Assembly: GCA_002772605.1 (NCBI GenBank)
Contig: PFDS01000023.1
Span: 29,009 to 34,407, forward strand
Origin: Candidatus Peregrinibacteria bacterium CG10_big_fil_rev_8_21_14_0_10_49_16
GTDB taxonomy: Bacteria > Patescibacteriota > Gracilibacteria > Peribacterales > Peribacteraceae
Direction: 5' to 3'
DNA: 5,399 bases
Shown: positions 1-5,399 of the stretch, one piece after another
Position numbering within the stretch: the first letter of the stretch is position 1
How the letters are laid out: every line of letters starts with the position of its first letter
The notes under the pieces: model-generated
What the model was told of the DNA's origin: nothing
Seen by the model: only the letters and a program-made list of their open reading frames with translations
Database searches by the model: none
Position numbers and translations under genes: made by a program

Positions 1-10
1 ATGTAATTAT

Positions 11-43
11 AGCATAAATGTGAACAATAAGCTATAAATGTTG
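11..43. repeat. Imperfect direct repeat upstream of the transporter promoter
   Basis: AGCATAAATGTG (11-22) recurs as AGCTATAAATGTTG (30-43), differing by single-base insertions and spaced about two helical turns apart (19 bases, start to start). The second copy overlaps the -35 element of the proposed promoter. This could be a pair of operator half-sites, but the region is so A+T-rich that chance similarity is quite possible. Confidence 0.25.
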
Positions 44-68
44 TAAAATTACTTTAAAATAGTATAAT
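41..68 (+). promoter_or_regulatory. Sigma70-like promoter of the transporter gene
   Basis: A TTGTAA -35 element (41-46) is followed after 16 bases by a perfect TATAAT -10 element (63-68), within an A+T-rich tract that would melt easily. Transcription would start near 75, giving a leader of only about ten bases before the ATG at 85. No Shine-Dalgarno sequence lies in 69-84. The match to consensus is seen directly; activity is inferred. The rest of 1-84 contains no gene that I can support. Confidence 0.6.
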
Positions 69-84
69 ATAAATACAAAGAAAC

Positions 85-1077
85 ATGCATATCGCTTTGT
101 CACAAATGTGGCCTTGGTCGCGTTCCAAAATAACCCCGTCCGAACGCCTGGTTGGATGGATATTCTTGGGACTGGCAATTCTTGCAGGAGCGACACTGCC
201 GTCATTCGCGCTGCAGTTAACGCAGACATTCTCTCCCTTTTCTGTCCTCTTCATAGGAGAAGTATCGATTATTTTTTTCCTCCTTCTTTCGTTTGGCGCA
301 ATGCGCATCGTGCGAGAGTTACTTTCATTGAATGCGCGAGAATTCGGACTGCTCATTGTCATGGCGGTGGTGGTATCCATCGGTCTTGTTTTATGGTTCG
401 TCGGTTTGCATACCACGGGTGCAGCCAACGTGGAGATCTTGGAGAAGGTGGAACTCATGCTCATTCTCATTTTCTCCGCAACATTTTTACGGGAAACATT
501 CACGCGATACCACATCATTGCCGCGTTCATGATTCTTTCGGGCGTATTTGTCGTCTTTCTGCGTAATGTGGATGGCGGATTCCGCATCGAAACCGGGGAC
601 TTCTACATTTTCATTGCAGCCGTATTCTTTGCGACAGGGAGTACGCTTTTTAAGCGCAATCTGCACACGCTTCCTCCGGAGGTAGTGCTGTTTGTGCGCG
701 CATCCGTGTCCCTCCTCCTCTTTTTCATTGTCTCGCCATTTTTGAAGATTACTTTTATAGCAGAAATGCAGTACCTTACGGTCGGATTGATTATTCCCCT
801 TTTAGGGTATGTCTTCTTTTCACGTTTTCTCAGCGTACTGAGTTTCTACGAGTCCATAGAGCGTCTTCCTCTTTCCACGATTTATCTCTTTCTTCCTCTG
901 CGAACGATTTTTTCCATTTCCTTCGCACATTTCTACCTTGGGGAAGGAATTTACTGGCACCAATTTGTCGGAGGAGGATTGATTATTCTGGGCACGCTTA
1001 CACTCAATGTCTTTGGTTTGCACAAAACCCCTGAACATGCGGTGCAGCACATGAAGCAGCATCATGGGCATCATTAA
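85..1077 (+). CDS. EamA/DMT-superfamily membrane transporter
   Basis: This 330-residue protein is very hydrophobic, with about ten predicted membrane helices, roughly at 23-44, 52-71, 88-107, 113-132, 143-160, 172-189, 201-220, 230-248, 263-282 and 293-310. That is the layout of drug/metabolite transporters: two EamA repeats of five helices each (about 22-160 and 172-311). The LRETF segment near 135-139, at the end of helix 4, and the LGE segment near 285-287 occupy equivalent positions in the two repeats, as the family's internal duplication predicts. It should sit in the cytoplasmic membrane and export or exchange a small molecule. The family covers amino acids, nucleotide-related compounds, sugars and drugs, and the sequence does not show which. 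The start at 85 fits the promoter ending at 68; Met8 (106) is an alternative. The last 18 residues are histidine-rich (seven His). The gene ends in TAA two bases before a strong hairpin, so it appears monocistronic. Confidence 0.85.
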   Translation: MHIALSQMWPWSRSKITPSERLVGWIFLGLAILAGATLPSFALQLTQTFSPFSVLFIGEVSIIFFLLLSFGAMRIVRELLSLNAREFGLLIVMAVVVSIGLVLWFVGLHTTGAANVEILEKVELMLILIFSATFLRETFTRYHIIAAFMILSGVFVVFLRNVDGGFRIETGDFYIFIAAVFFATGSTLFKRNLHTLPPEVVLFVRASVSLLLFFIVSPFLKITFIAEMQYLTVGLIIPLLGYVFFSRFLSVLSFYESIERLPLSTIYLFLPLRTIFSISFAHFYLGEGIYWHQFVGGGLIILGTLTLNVFGLHKTPEHAVQHMKQHHGHH

Positions 1078-1078
1078 T

Positions 1079-1127
1079 CATGGGGAAACCACGGTTTCCC
1101 CATGGACCCCTTTCTTACGGGTTTTTT
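1079..1127 (+). terminator. Rho-independent terminator after the transporter gene
   Basis: CATGGGGAAACC (1079-1090) and GGTTTCCCCATG (1093-1104) are perfect reverse complements and form a stem of 11-12 bp with a tiny loop. Directly after it, ACCC (1106-1109) and GGGT (1119-1122) can form a second small hairpin followed by a T-run (1123-1127). The pair lies two bases after the transporter's stop codon and upstream of the proposed carB promoter, so it most likely ends transporter transcription rather than attenuating carB. Confidence 0.8.
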
Positions 1128-1129
1128 AT

Positions 1130-1158
1130 TTGATTTGATGCTGTTGCCTCACTATTCT
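1130..1158 (+). promoter_or_regulatory. Candidate carB promoter, leaderless arrangement
   Basis: TTGATT (1130-1135) and TATTCT (1153-1158) are separated by 17 bases. Each matches four of six consensus positions for a sigma70 promoter. Transcription would begin near 1165, practically at the ATG at 1168, giving an essentially leaderless mRNA. It starts just past the transporter terminator, where a separate promoter is expected. The element matches are modest, so this rests on spacing and position as well as sequence. Confidence 0.45.
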
Positions 1159-1167
1159 CCTTGGGAC

Positions 1168-4100
1168 ATGTCATCTTTCAGTACAACATCTCCTACTTCA
1201 GTGAGCAAGGGGAGTGATTTTTCTCACATCCGAACGATTCTTCTTCTCGGTTCCGGTGCTCTGAAAATCGGTGAGGCTGGAGAGTTTGATTACTCGGGTA
1301 GTCAGGCCATTAAGGCGTTTAAGGAAGATGGCAAACGCGTGATTCTGGTGAATCCCAATATCGCAACGAATCAGACCACGATAGGTCTTGCTGATCGCAT
1401 CTACTTTGTGCCGGTTGCGCCACACTTTGTGAAGCGCATCATTCTTGAGGAAAGACCGGATGCGATTGCGCTGAGTTTTGGGGGACAGACTGCATTAAAT
1501 TGTGGATTGCGTCTTTTTGAAGAAGGTTTTTTACAGGAACATAATGTACGTGTACTCGGCACGCCTGTTGAGGCGATTTTGAAGACGGAAGATCGAGCAC
1601 TGTTCAATAAAGAACTTCAATCGATTCATGTTGCCGTGCCTTTGTCGCACTGCTGTGCAGAGATTCAGGAGGCAATGCGTGCCGCAAAAAAATTGGGATA
1701 TCCCGTTATTGTGCGTGGTTCATTTGCGTTGGGAGGAAAGGGAAGTGGAAGAGCGCATGACGAGAAAGATTTGCGCGAGCTGCTTTCGCGCGCGTTTGTG
1801 GAATCCCCCACCGTGCTTGTGGAAGAGGACCTCACTGGCTGGAAGGAAATTGAGTATGAAGTTGTTCGTGATAATGCCGATAACTGCATTACGGTATGCA
1901 ATATGGAGAATGTTGATCCTCTTGGCATTCATACCGGAGAATCCATTGTCGTAGCTCCCAGTCAGACGATCGATAATGTCGAGTATCACATGTTACGATC
2001 CATTGCTTTGAAAGTGGTTCGTCATCTGGGCATCGTCGGCGAGTGTAACATTCAATACGCGCTCGATCCGCACTCGCGTGAGTACCGTGTGATTGAGGTC
2101 AATGCGCGTCTCAGCCGCAGTTCGGCACTGGCTTCGAAAGCGACAGGATACCCTCTTGCCTTTATTGCGGCGAAATTGGCATTGGGCTATTCATTGCCAG
2201 AGTTACGTAATGCTATTACCAAAAAAACCTGTGCCGACTTTGAACCATCGCTCGATTATGTTGCGGTCAAAATCCCCCGTTGGGATTTGCAGAAGTTTCG
2301 TCATGTTTCGGAACAGGTCACGAGTGAAATGAAATCCGTCGGTGAAGTGATGGCGATTGGACGCACGTTCGAGGAGGCTTTACAGAAAGGAGTGCGCATG
2401 TTGAATATCGGCGCCGAAGGACTTTTTGCACACTCGTTTCGATTTACGGATGTAAAACAGGAAACGGAAAGGCCGACGCCGCGTCGCATATTTGCTCTTG
2501 CAGAGAGTTGCTTGCAGCAGCACAAGACTGAGGATATCAATGCACGAACCGGGATTGATCCCTGGTTTATCGATCGCATACAGGAGTGCGCGCATCTCTG
2601 GCGTGCGTTGCGTTCTTACGTGCATCAGGACATTTCCGCTCCCCTGTTACGATCACTGAAGCGCGCCGGTTTTTCCGATACGGCAATAGCGAAAGCAGTC
2701 GCATCGGATACGGAGACGGTCCGTATGAAACGTACAGAGTACGGCATTCTTCCCTGCGTGAAGCAGGTCGATACCTTGGGAGGGGAATTTCCCGCAGAGA
2801 CGAATTATTTGTATATGACCTATGGCGGTATGGAGAGTGATGTTATTTTTGGATCTTCGCAAAAACGTGTCATTGTTCTTGGGGGAGGTCCGTATTCCAT
2901 CGGTTCTTCAGTGGAGTTCGACTGGTGTTGCGTACAGGCTGCTCACGAATTGGAACGGCAGGGTTTTGACGTGATGATGGTGAATAGTAATCCCGAAACG
3001 GTGAGTACCGATTATGACGAATGCTCATTCCTCTTTTTTGAAGAACTGACGGAGGAACGTATCCGCGACATTGCCGATGTGTGTGCGCCGAGAGGTGTTG
3101 TCGTATCTATGGGCGGGCAAATCCCCAACTCTCTGGCATTGAAACTGGCCAAGGCCGGTATTCGTATTTTTGGAACGGCGTCTTCAGATATCGATCGTGC
3201 CGAAGATCGACAGAAGTTCAGCGCACTGCTCGACGCGCACGACATCGATCAACCTCGCTGGAAACAGTTTACCGATAGCGCGTCGGCAACTGCTTTTGCA
3301 GAGGAGGTGGGATACCCCGTTATTGTGCGTCCAAGTTACGTGCTTTCTGGTGCTGCAATGGCCGTAGTCCATTCCAGTGAAGACCTCCATGACTACATTC
3401 AGCAGGCAGCTCTGGTTAGCAGAGATGCTCCGGTTGTTATTTCAAAGTTTGAGCAGGGAGCGAAAGAGATCGAATTTGATGGAGTTGCACAGAAAGGAAA
3501 ACTCCTGCTCTATGCAATAGGAGAACATATCGAGAATGCCGGCATACACTCTGGTGACGCTACTATTGTTCTTCCTCCGCAACGGGTGACAATGGAGACT
3601 CTCCGTCGTCTGAAGAGTATCGCCCGCAAGATTGTGAGTGCTCTGAATATTTCTGGTCCGTTTAATATTCAGTTTTTGGCAAAAGATAACCATATCAAGG
3701 TGATTGAATGCAATGTGCGTGCCAGTCGGACGTTTCCGTTTGTGAGCAAGGTGACCGGGTACAACTTTGCACAGATTGCAACGCAGGCACTTCTGCATAA
3801 GGCTTCCGAAGAACAATCGTACCAGACGGTCGATCTTGAACATGTTGGCGTGAAAGCTGCACAGTTCAGTTTTAATCGACTAAAAGGAGCGGATCCGCGC
3901 TTAGGCGTCGAGATGGCAAGCACTGGTGAGGTAGGCTGCTTTGGCAGAACGGTCGATCAAGCATTGCTCATATCTCTTCTGGCGGTCGGGTTTCGTGTTC
4001 CCAAAAAAAATATCCTGATCACGATCGGGAAGCTGGAAGACAAAATGGATTTTCTTCCGTATGCAGAGAAGCTTCATGCGGCAGGTTTCTGCATTTTTGC

Positions 4101-4416
4101 TACTCAGAACACCCATGCGTTTTTTGAGGGGCGTTCCATTCCGAGCATTCTTCTTTATAAAATTTCGGAGCCGCGACAACCGAATATTCGCGAATATCTT
4201 GAAGGGCGTCGGATTGATCTTGTGATCAATATACCTTCGTATCTTCAAGATCCTCAGCAGACCGATGGATACTTCATGCGACGTATTGCCATTGATCAGG
4301 GCATTTCTCTGATCACCAATATACAACTGGCAAAATACACAATTTCCGCTCTTTTAAACGAGAATACGGAAGAATTACCTATTCTAGCATGGCCGGATCT
4401 GTTAGAGGTGAAGTAG
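1168..4416 (+). CDS. carB: Carbamoyl-phosphate synthase large subunit, CAD-like type
   Basis: CarB makes carbamoyl phosphate from bicarbonate, ammonia and two ATP, feeding pyrimidine and arginine synthesis in the cytoplasm; the ammonia normally comes from the glutaminase subunit CarA. The start at 1168 gives 1082 residues, against about 1073 in E. coli. Both synthetase halves are intact. The first (about 1-415) begins GSGALKIGEAGEFDYSGSQ and has Arg143 and Arg183, the GWKEIEYE strand, GIHTGES, and Glu310/Asn312 in VIEVNARLSRSS. An oligomerisation domain (about 416-560) follows. The second half (about 565-945) has GGGPYSIGSSVEFDW, Arg721 in RPSYVLSGAAM, Glu767, and Glu847/Asn849 in VIECNVR. 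An MGS-like allosteric domain (about 948-1082) keeps Thr979 and Thr982. Many signature positions follow animal CAD/CPS1 rather than E. coli. There is no frameshift or fused glutaminase domain, and carA is not in the window. An ATG at 1102 is in frame but lies inside the preceding terminator hairpin; ATG 1138 is less likely. The stop is TAG. Confidence 0.96.
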   Translation: MSSFSTTSPTSVSKGSDFSHIRTILLLGSGALKIGEAGEFDYSGSQAIKAFKEDGKRVILVNPNIATNQTTIGLADRIYFVPVAPHFVKRIILEERPDAIALSFGGQTALNCGLRLFEEGFLQEHNVRVLGTPVEAILKTEDRALFNKELQSIHVAVPLSHCCAEIQEAMRAAKKLGYPVIVRGSFALGGKGSGRAHDEKDLRELLSRAFVESPTVLVEEDLTGWKEIEYEVVRDNADNCITVCNMENVDPLGIHTGESIVVAPSQTIDNVEYHMLRSIALKVVRHLGIVGECNIQYALDPHSREYRVIEVNARLSRSSALASKATGYPLAFIAAKLALGYSLPELRNAITKKTCADFEPSLDYVAVKIPRWDLQKFRHVSEQVTSEMKSVGEVMAIGRTFEEALQKGVRMLNIGAEGLFAHSFRFTDVKQETERPTPRRIFALAESCLQQHKTEDINARTGIDPWFIDRIQECAHLWRALRSYVHQDISAPLLRSLKRAGFSDTAIAKAVASDTETVRMKRTEYGILPCVKQVDTLGGEFPAETNYLYMTYGGMESDVIFGSSQKRVIVLGGGPYSIGSSVEFDWCCVQAAHELERQGFDVMMVNSNPETVSTDYDECSFLFFEELTEERIRDIADVCAPRGVVVSMGGQIPNSLALKLAKAGIRIFGTASSDIDRAEDRQKFSALLDAHDIDQPRWKQFTDSASATAFAEEVGYPVIVRPSYVLSGAAMAVVHSSEDLHDYIQQAALVSRDAPVVISKFEQGAKEIEFDGVAQKGKLLLYAIGEHIENAGIHSGDATIVLPPQRVTMETLRRLKSIARKIVSALNISGPFNIQFLAKDNHIKVIECNVRASRTFPFVSKVTGYNFAQIATQALLHKASEEQSYQTVDLEHVGVKAAQFSFNRLKGADPRLGVEMASTGEVGCFGRTVDQALLISLLAVGFRVPKKNILITIGKLEDKMDFLPYAEKLHAAGFCIFATQNTHAFFEGRSIPSILLYKISEPRQPNIREYLEGRRIDLVINIPSYLQDPQQTDGYFMRRIAIDQGISLITNIQLAKYTISALLNENTEELPILAWPDLLEVK

Positions 4417-4423
4417 GGTGTCT

Positions 4424-4440
4424 CCCGAGCTTGCCGAAGG
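4424..4440. repeat. REP-like extragenic motif between carB and greA
   Basis: CCCGAGCTTGCCGAAGG is, on the other strand, CCTTCGGCAAGCTCGGG. From memory this closely resembles the CCTTCGACAAGCTCAGG type of short extragenic repeat seen in many copies in diverse bacterial genomes. It has a small internal inverted core, CTT(GCCG)AAG. It begins eight bases after the carB stop and ends two bases before the greA -35 element. Only one copy is in the window, so its repeat status here is inferred. Confidence 0.4.
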
Positions 4441-4441
4441 A

Positions 4442-4470
4442 TTGACTTTAGAGCTTTTAAAAGGCACTAT
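4442..4470 (+). promoter_or_regulatory. Candidate greA promoter
   Basis: TTGACT (4442-4447) matches five of six positions of the -35 consensus. Seventeen bases on, CACTAT (4465-4470) is a weak -10 (three of six), and TATCTC at 4468-4473 is an alternative with a 20-base spacer. Either would start transcription at about 4477-4480, on or next to the ATG at 4480. A perfect palindrome, CTTTTAAAAG (4454-4463), lies in the spacer and could be a repressor site. No other carB terminator is evident, so read-through from carB is also possible. Confidence 0.4.
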
Positions 4471-4479
4471 CTCCCCACT

Positions 4480-5007
4480 ATGTCCGATTTTGACGATCAA
4501 GATACAGATGATGGTTCCGGTGGCGCATCCACTGAACAGACCCTGGTGACCCGTGAAGGGTTGAAAAAACTTAAAGAGGAGCTGGAGCTCCTCAAGGGTG
4601 TGAAGCGCAAAGAGGTAGCTCAGCGTTTAAAGGAAGCTATCTCCTACGGTGACCTTTCGGAAAACGCAGAGTACGAAGAGGCCAAGAACGAGCAGGCGTT
4701 CGTAGAAGGTCGCATTCTCGAGCTGGAGATGAAGATCAAGAATGCAAAGATCATTAGTGAGAAGCCTGCAGTGCGTCAGACGAAAGAGATCAATGTAGGT
4801 TCCACTGTTTCGGTACGTCCACTTTCCGGCGAGAAGGAGGAGATGACTTTTACCATTGTGGGTGCTACAGAAGCGGATCCTTTCCAGCAGCTTATCAGCA
4901 ATGAATCTCCTATCGGCAAAGCACTTCTCATGAAGAGCAAGGGTGATACTGTGGAAGTAAGTACACCGAGTGGTTTGGTGAAGTATGCTGTGGAGAAAGT
5001 CATTTAG
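4480..5007 (+). CDS. greA: Transcription elongation factor GreA
   Basis: GreA enters the secondary channel of RNA polymerase and stimulates cleavage of the RNA 3' end in backtracked complexes, restarting stalled elongation. The protein has 175 residues against about 158 in E. coli. Residues 22-95 match the N-terminal coiled coil, including the tip motif GDLSENAEYEEA with the two acidic residues that coordinate the catalytic metal (Asp58 and Glu61, equivalent to E. coli Asp41 and Glu44). Residues 105-175 match the C-terminal FKBP-like domain, with ADPFQQLISNESPIGKALL and the TPSG turn. The extra length is an N-terminal tail of about 20 residues rich in Asp, Gly and Ser. GTG at 4546 would give a family-length protein starting VTREGLKKL, but ATG 4480 fits the promoter and has acidic, coding-like sequence after it. 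It follows carB by 63 bases without functional linkage and ends in TAG two bases before the holA stop. Confidence 0.96.
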   Translation: MSDFDDQDTDDGSGGASTEQTLVTREGLKKLKEELELLKGVKRKEVAQRLKEAISYGDLSENAEYEEAKNEQAFVEGRILELEMKIKNAKIISEKPAVRQTKEINVGSTVSVRPLSGEKEEMTFTIVGATEADPFQQLISNESPIGKALLMKSKGDTVEVSTPSGLVKYAVEKVI

Positions 5008-5036
5008 CTTTATGAGCTTTTTTTAAGATTTTCTCC
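4992..5036. terminator. Possible bidirectional stem at the greA/holA convergent ends
   Basis: GGAGAAAGTC (4992-5001) can pair with GATTTTCTCC (5027-5036), with one G-U wobble, spanning both stop codons. Inside it, AGCT (5006-5009) pairs with AGCT (5015-5018), directly followed by T's to 5024, which looks like a weak plus-strand terminator for greA. The stem sequence overlaps both coding regions. Pairing is seen; termination is inferred and the inner hairpin is short. Confidence 0.3.
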
Positions 5037-5399
5037 TGAGAGGAGACTGACAAGCAGAGTAATGGCGCATTCAAGTTCGATGGTTTTGGTTTGTTCTGTG
5101 CGTATTTCTCCCGTCTTCACGGCCTTTTCCGTAGAGAGCGCGAATGCAGCGATGTGTGGTAGGCGATCTGCAAGCTTCGTACTCAGGGAACGCAGGGCAC
5201 GCGCCGTATGAGGATGCATGCGCATGGAACTTTTTGAAAGATCTTTTTCCCAGGTGATCGTAATCAGACTGCGTAGCATCCAGAGGAGAGTATTCCAGAG
5301 GCGATGTGCATCTTCTCCTTTACTGAAGAGAAGTTCTAAAAATGCAACACTGTGTCTGAGTTCCTGCTTCTGAAGGATGCTGGTTAATTCCCATTGCAG
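5010..5399 (-). CDS. holA: DNA polymerase III delta subunit, C-terminal part
   Basis: This minus-strand frame stays open from the right edge to a TAA at 5010-5012, giving 129 visible C-terminal residues; the N-terminal part lies beyond the window. The delta subunit opens the sliding clamp within the clamp-loader complex at the replication fork. The visible part matches the C-terminal helical domain of the family. A helix pair, ELTSILQKQELRHSVAFLE, is followed by GEDAHRLWNTLLWMLRSL (small subdomain with the usual 'how many paired genes/which fork' helix packing), then a MHPHTARAL segment like the family's HP..ARKAL helix. The closing ALSTEKAVKTGEIRTEQ.. ELECAITLL corresponds to the typical 'D...KTG..(D/E)..ALE.LL' end, as in B. 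subtilis YqeN. An ATG at 5277-5279 is internal, not the start, because homology continues upstream of it. The identification is from remembered family patterns; no ATP-binding motif is expected, since delta does not hydrolyse ATP. Confidence 0.78.
   Translation of the reverse strand: MQWELTSILQKQELRHSVAFLELLFSKGEDAHRLWNTLLWMLRSLITITWEKDLSKSSMRMHPHTARALRSLSTKLADRLPHIAAFALSTEKAVKTGEIRTEQTKTIELECAITLLVSLLSGENLKKSS

Noticed and set aside
54..587. 177-codon minus-strand open frame opposite the transporter
   Set aside because: It is antisense to a well-supported membrane protein, and its Lys/Arg/Thr/Ser-rich translation has no recognisable domain.
1079..1127. A PyrR-type or other attenuator controlling carB
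   Set aside because: The hairpins sit directly after the transporter stop and upstream of the likely carB promoter. I see no PyrR binding-loop consensus or leader peptide.
1102..1167. The 22-residue N-terminal extension of CarB from ATG 1102
   Set aside because: The ATG lies in the terminator hairpin, upstream of the proposed promoter start, and the residues have no counterpart in CarB proteins.
3442..4326. Minus-strand open frames of 133 and 141 codons opposite carB
   Set aside because: They mirror conserved carB codons and show no family resemblance.
1168..5007. TGA recoded as glycine, as in Gracilibacteria/Absconditabacteria
   Set aside because: The long frames are complete without in-frame TGA and use ordinary GGN glycine codons. 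The four visible stops are TAA or TAG, but four genes are too few to conclude that TGA is avoided.
1..5399. CRISPR arrays, tRNA or rRNA genes, transposases and phage genes
   Set aside because: Almost the whole window is accounted for by four coding regions and short intergenic gaps. No repeat-spacer pattern, tRNA-like fold or mobile-element gene was seen.

Overview
The window holds four protein genes on ordinary bacterial DNA, read with the standard code. Three are complete on the plus strand: an EamA/DMT-type membrane transporter (85-1077), carB for the large subunit of carbamoyl-phosphate synthase (start best placed at 1168, ending 4416), and greA for a transcript-cleavage factor (4480-5007). 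The fourth is the C-terminal part of holA, the DNA polymerase III delta subunit. It lies on the minus strand from 5010 and runs off the right edge.

The organism is clearly bacterial (GreA, HolA, sigma70-like promoters). Base composition is moderate in the genes and very A+T-rich in the first 84 bases. None of the three complete genes has a recognisable Shine-Dalgarno sequence. Each instead has a sigma70-like promoter whose -10 element ends only about 5-16 bases before the ATG. This, the mixed gene order and the CarB type would fit an uncultured lineage such as a Patescibacteria/CPR (Peregrinibacteria/Peribacteria-like) genome, but that is a guess from style, not a demonstrated placement.

Layout: 1-84 is an A+T-rich regulatory region with a perfect TATAAT box. 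The transporter is followed at once by a strong hairpin and a second small GC hairpin with a T-run (1079-1127). A separate promoter then drives carB. The carB-greA gap (4417-4479) carries a short REP-like motif (4424-4440) and a greA promoter. greA and holA converge with two bases between their stop codons, and a potential 10-bp stem spans both gene ends.

The genes do not form one pathway. CarB starts pyrimidine and arginine synthesis by making carbamoyl phosphate and needs a glutaminase partner (CarA) that is not here. GreA rescues backtracked RNA polymerase, HolA belongs to the replication clamp loader, and the transporter's substrate is unknown. The separate promoters and the terminator suggest individual transcription units. 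The most notable points are the CAD/eukaryote-like sequence type of CarB, the leaderless-looking promoters, and the holA fragment, which a start-codon-based reading would misplace.
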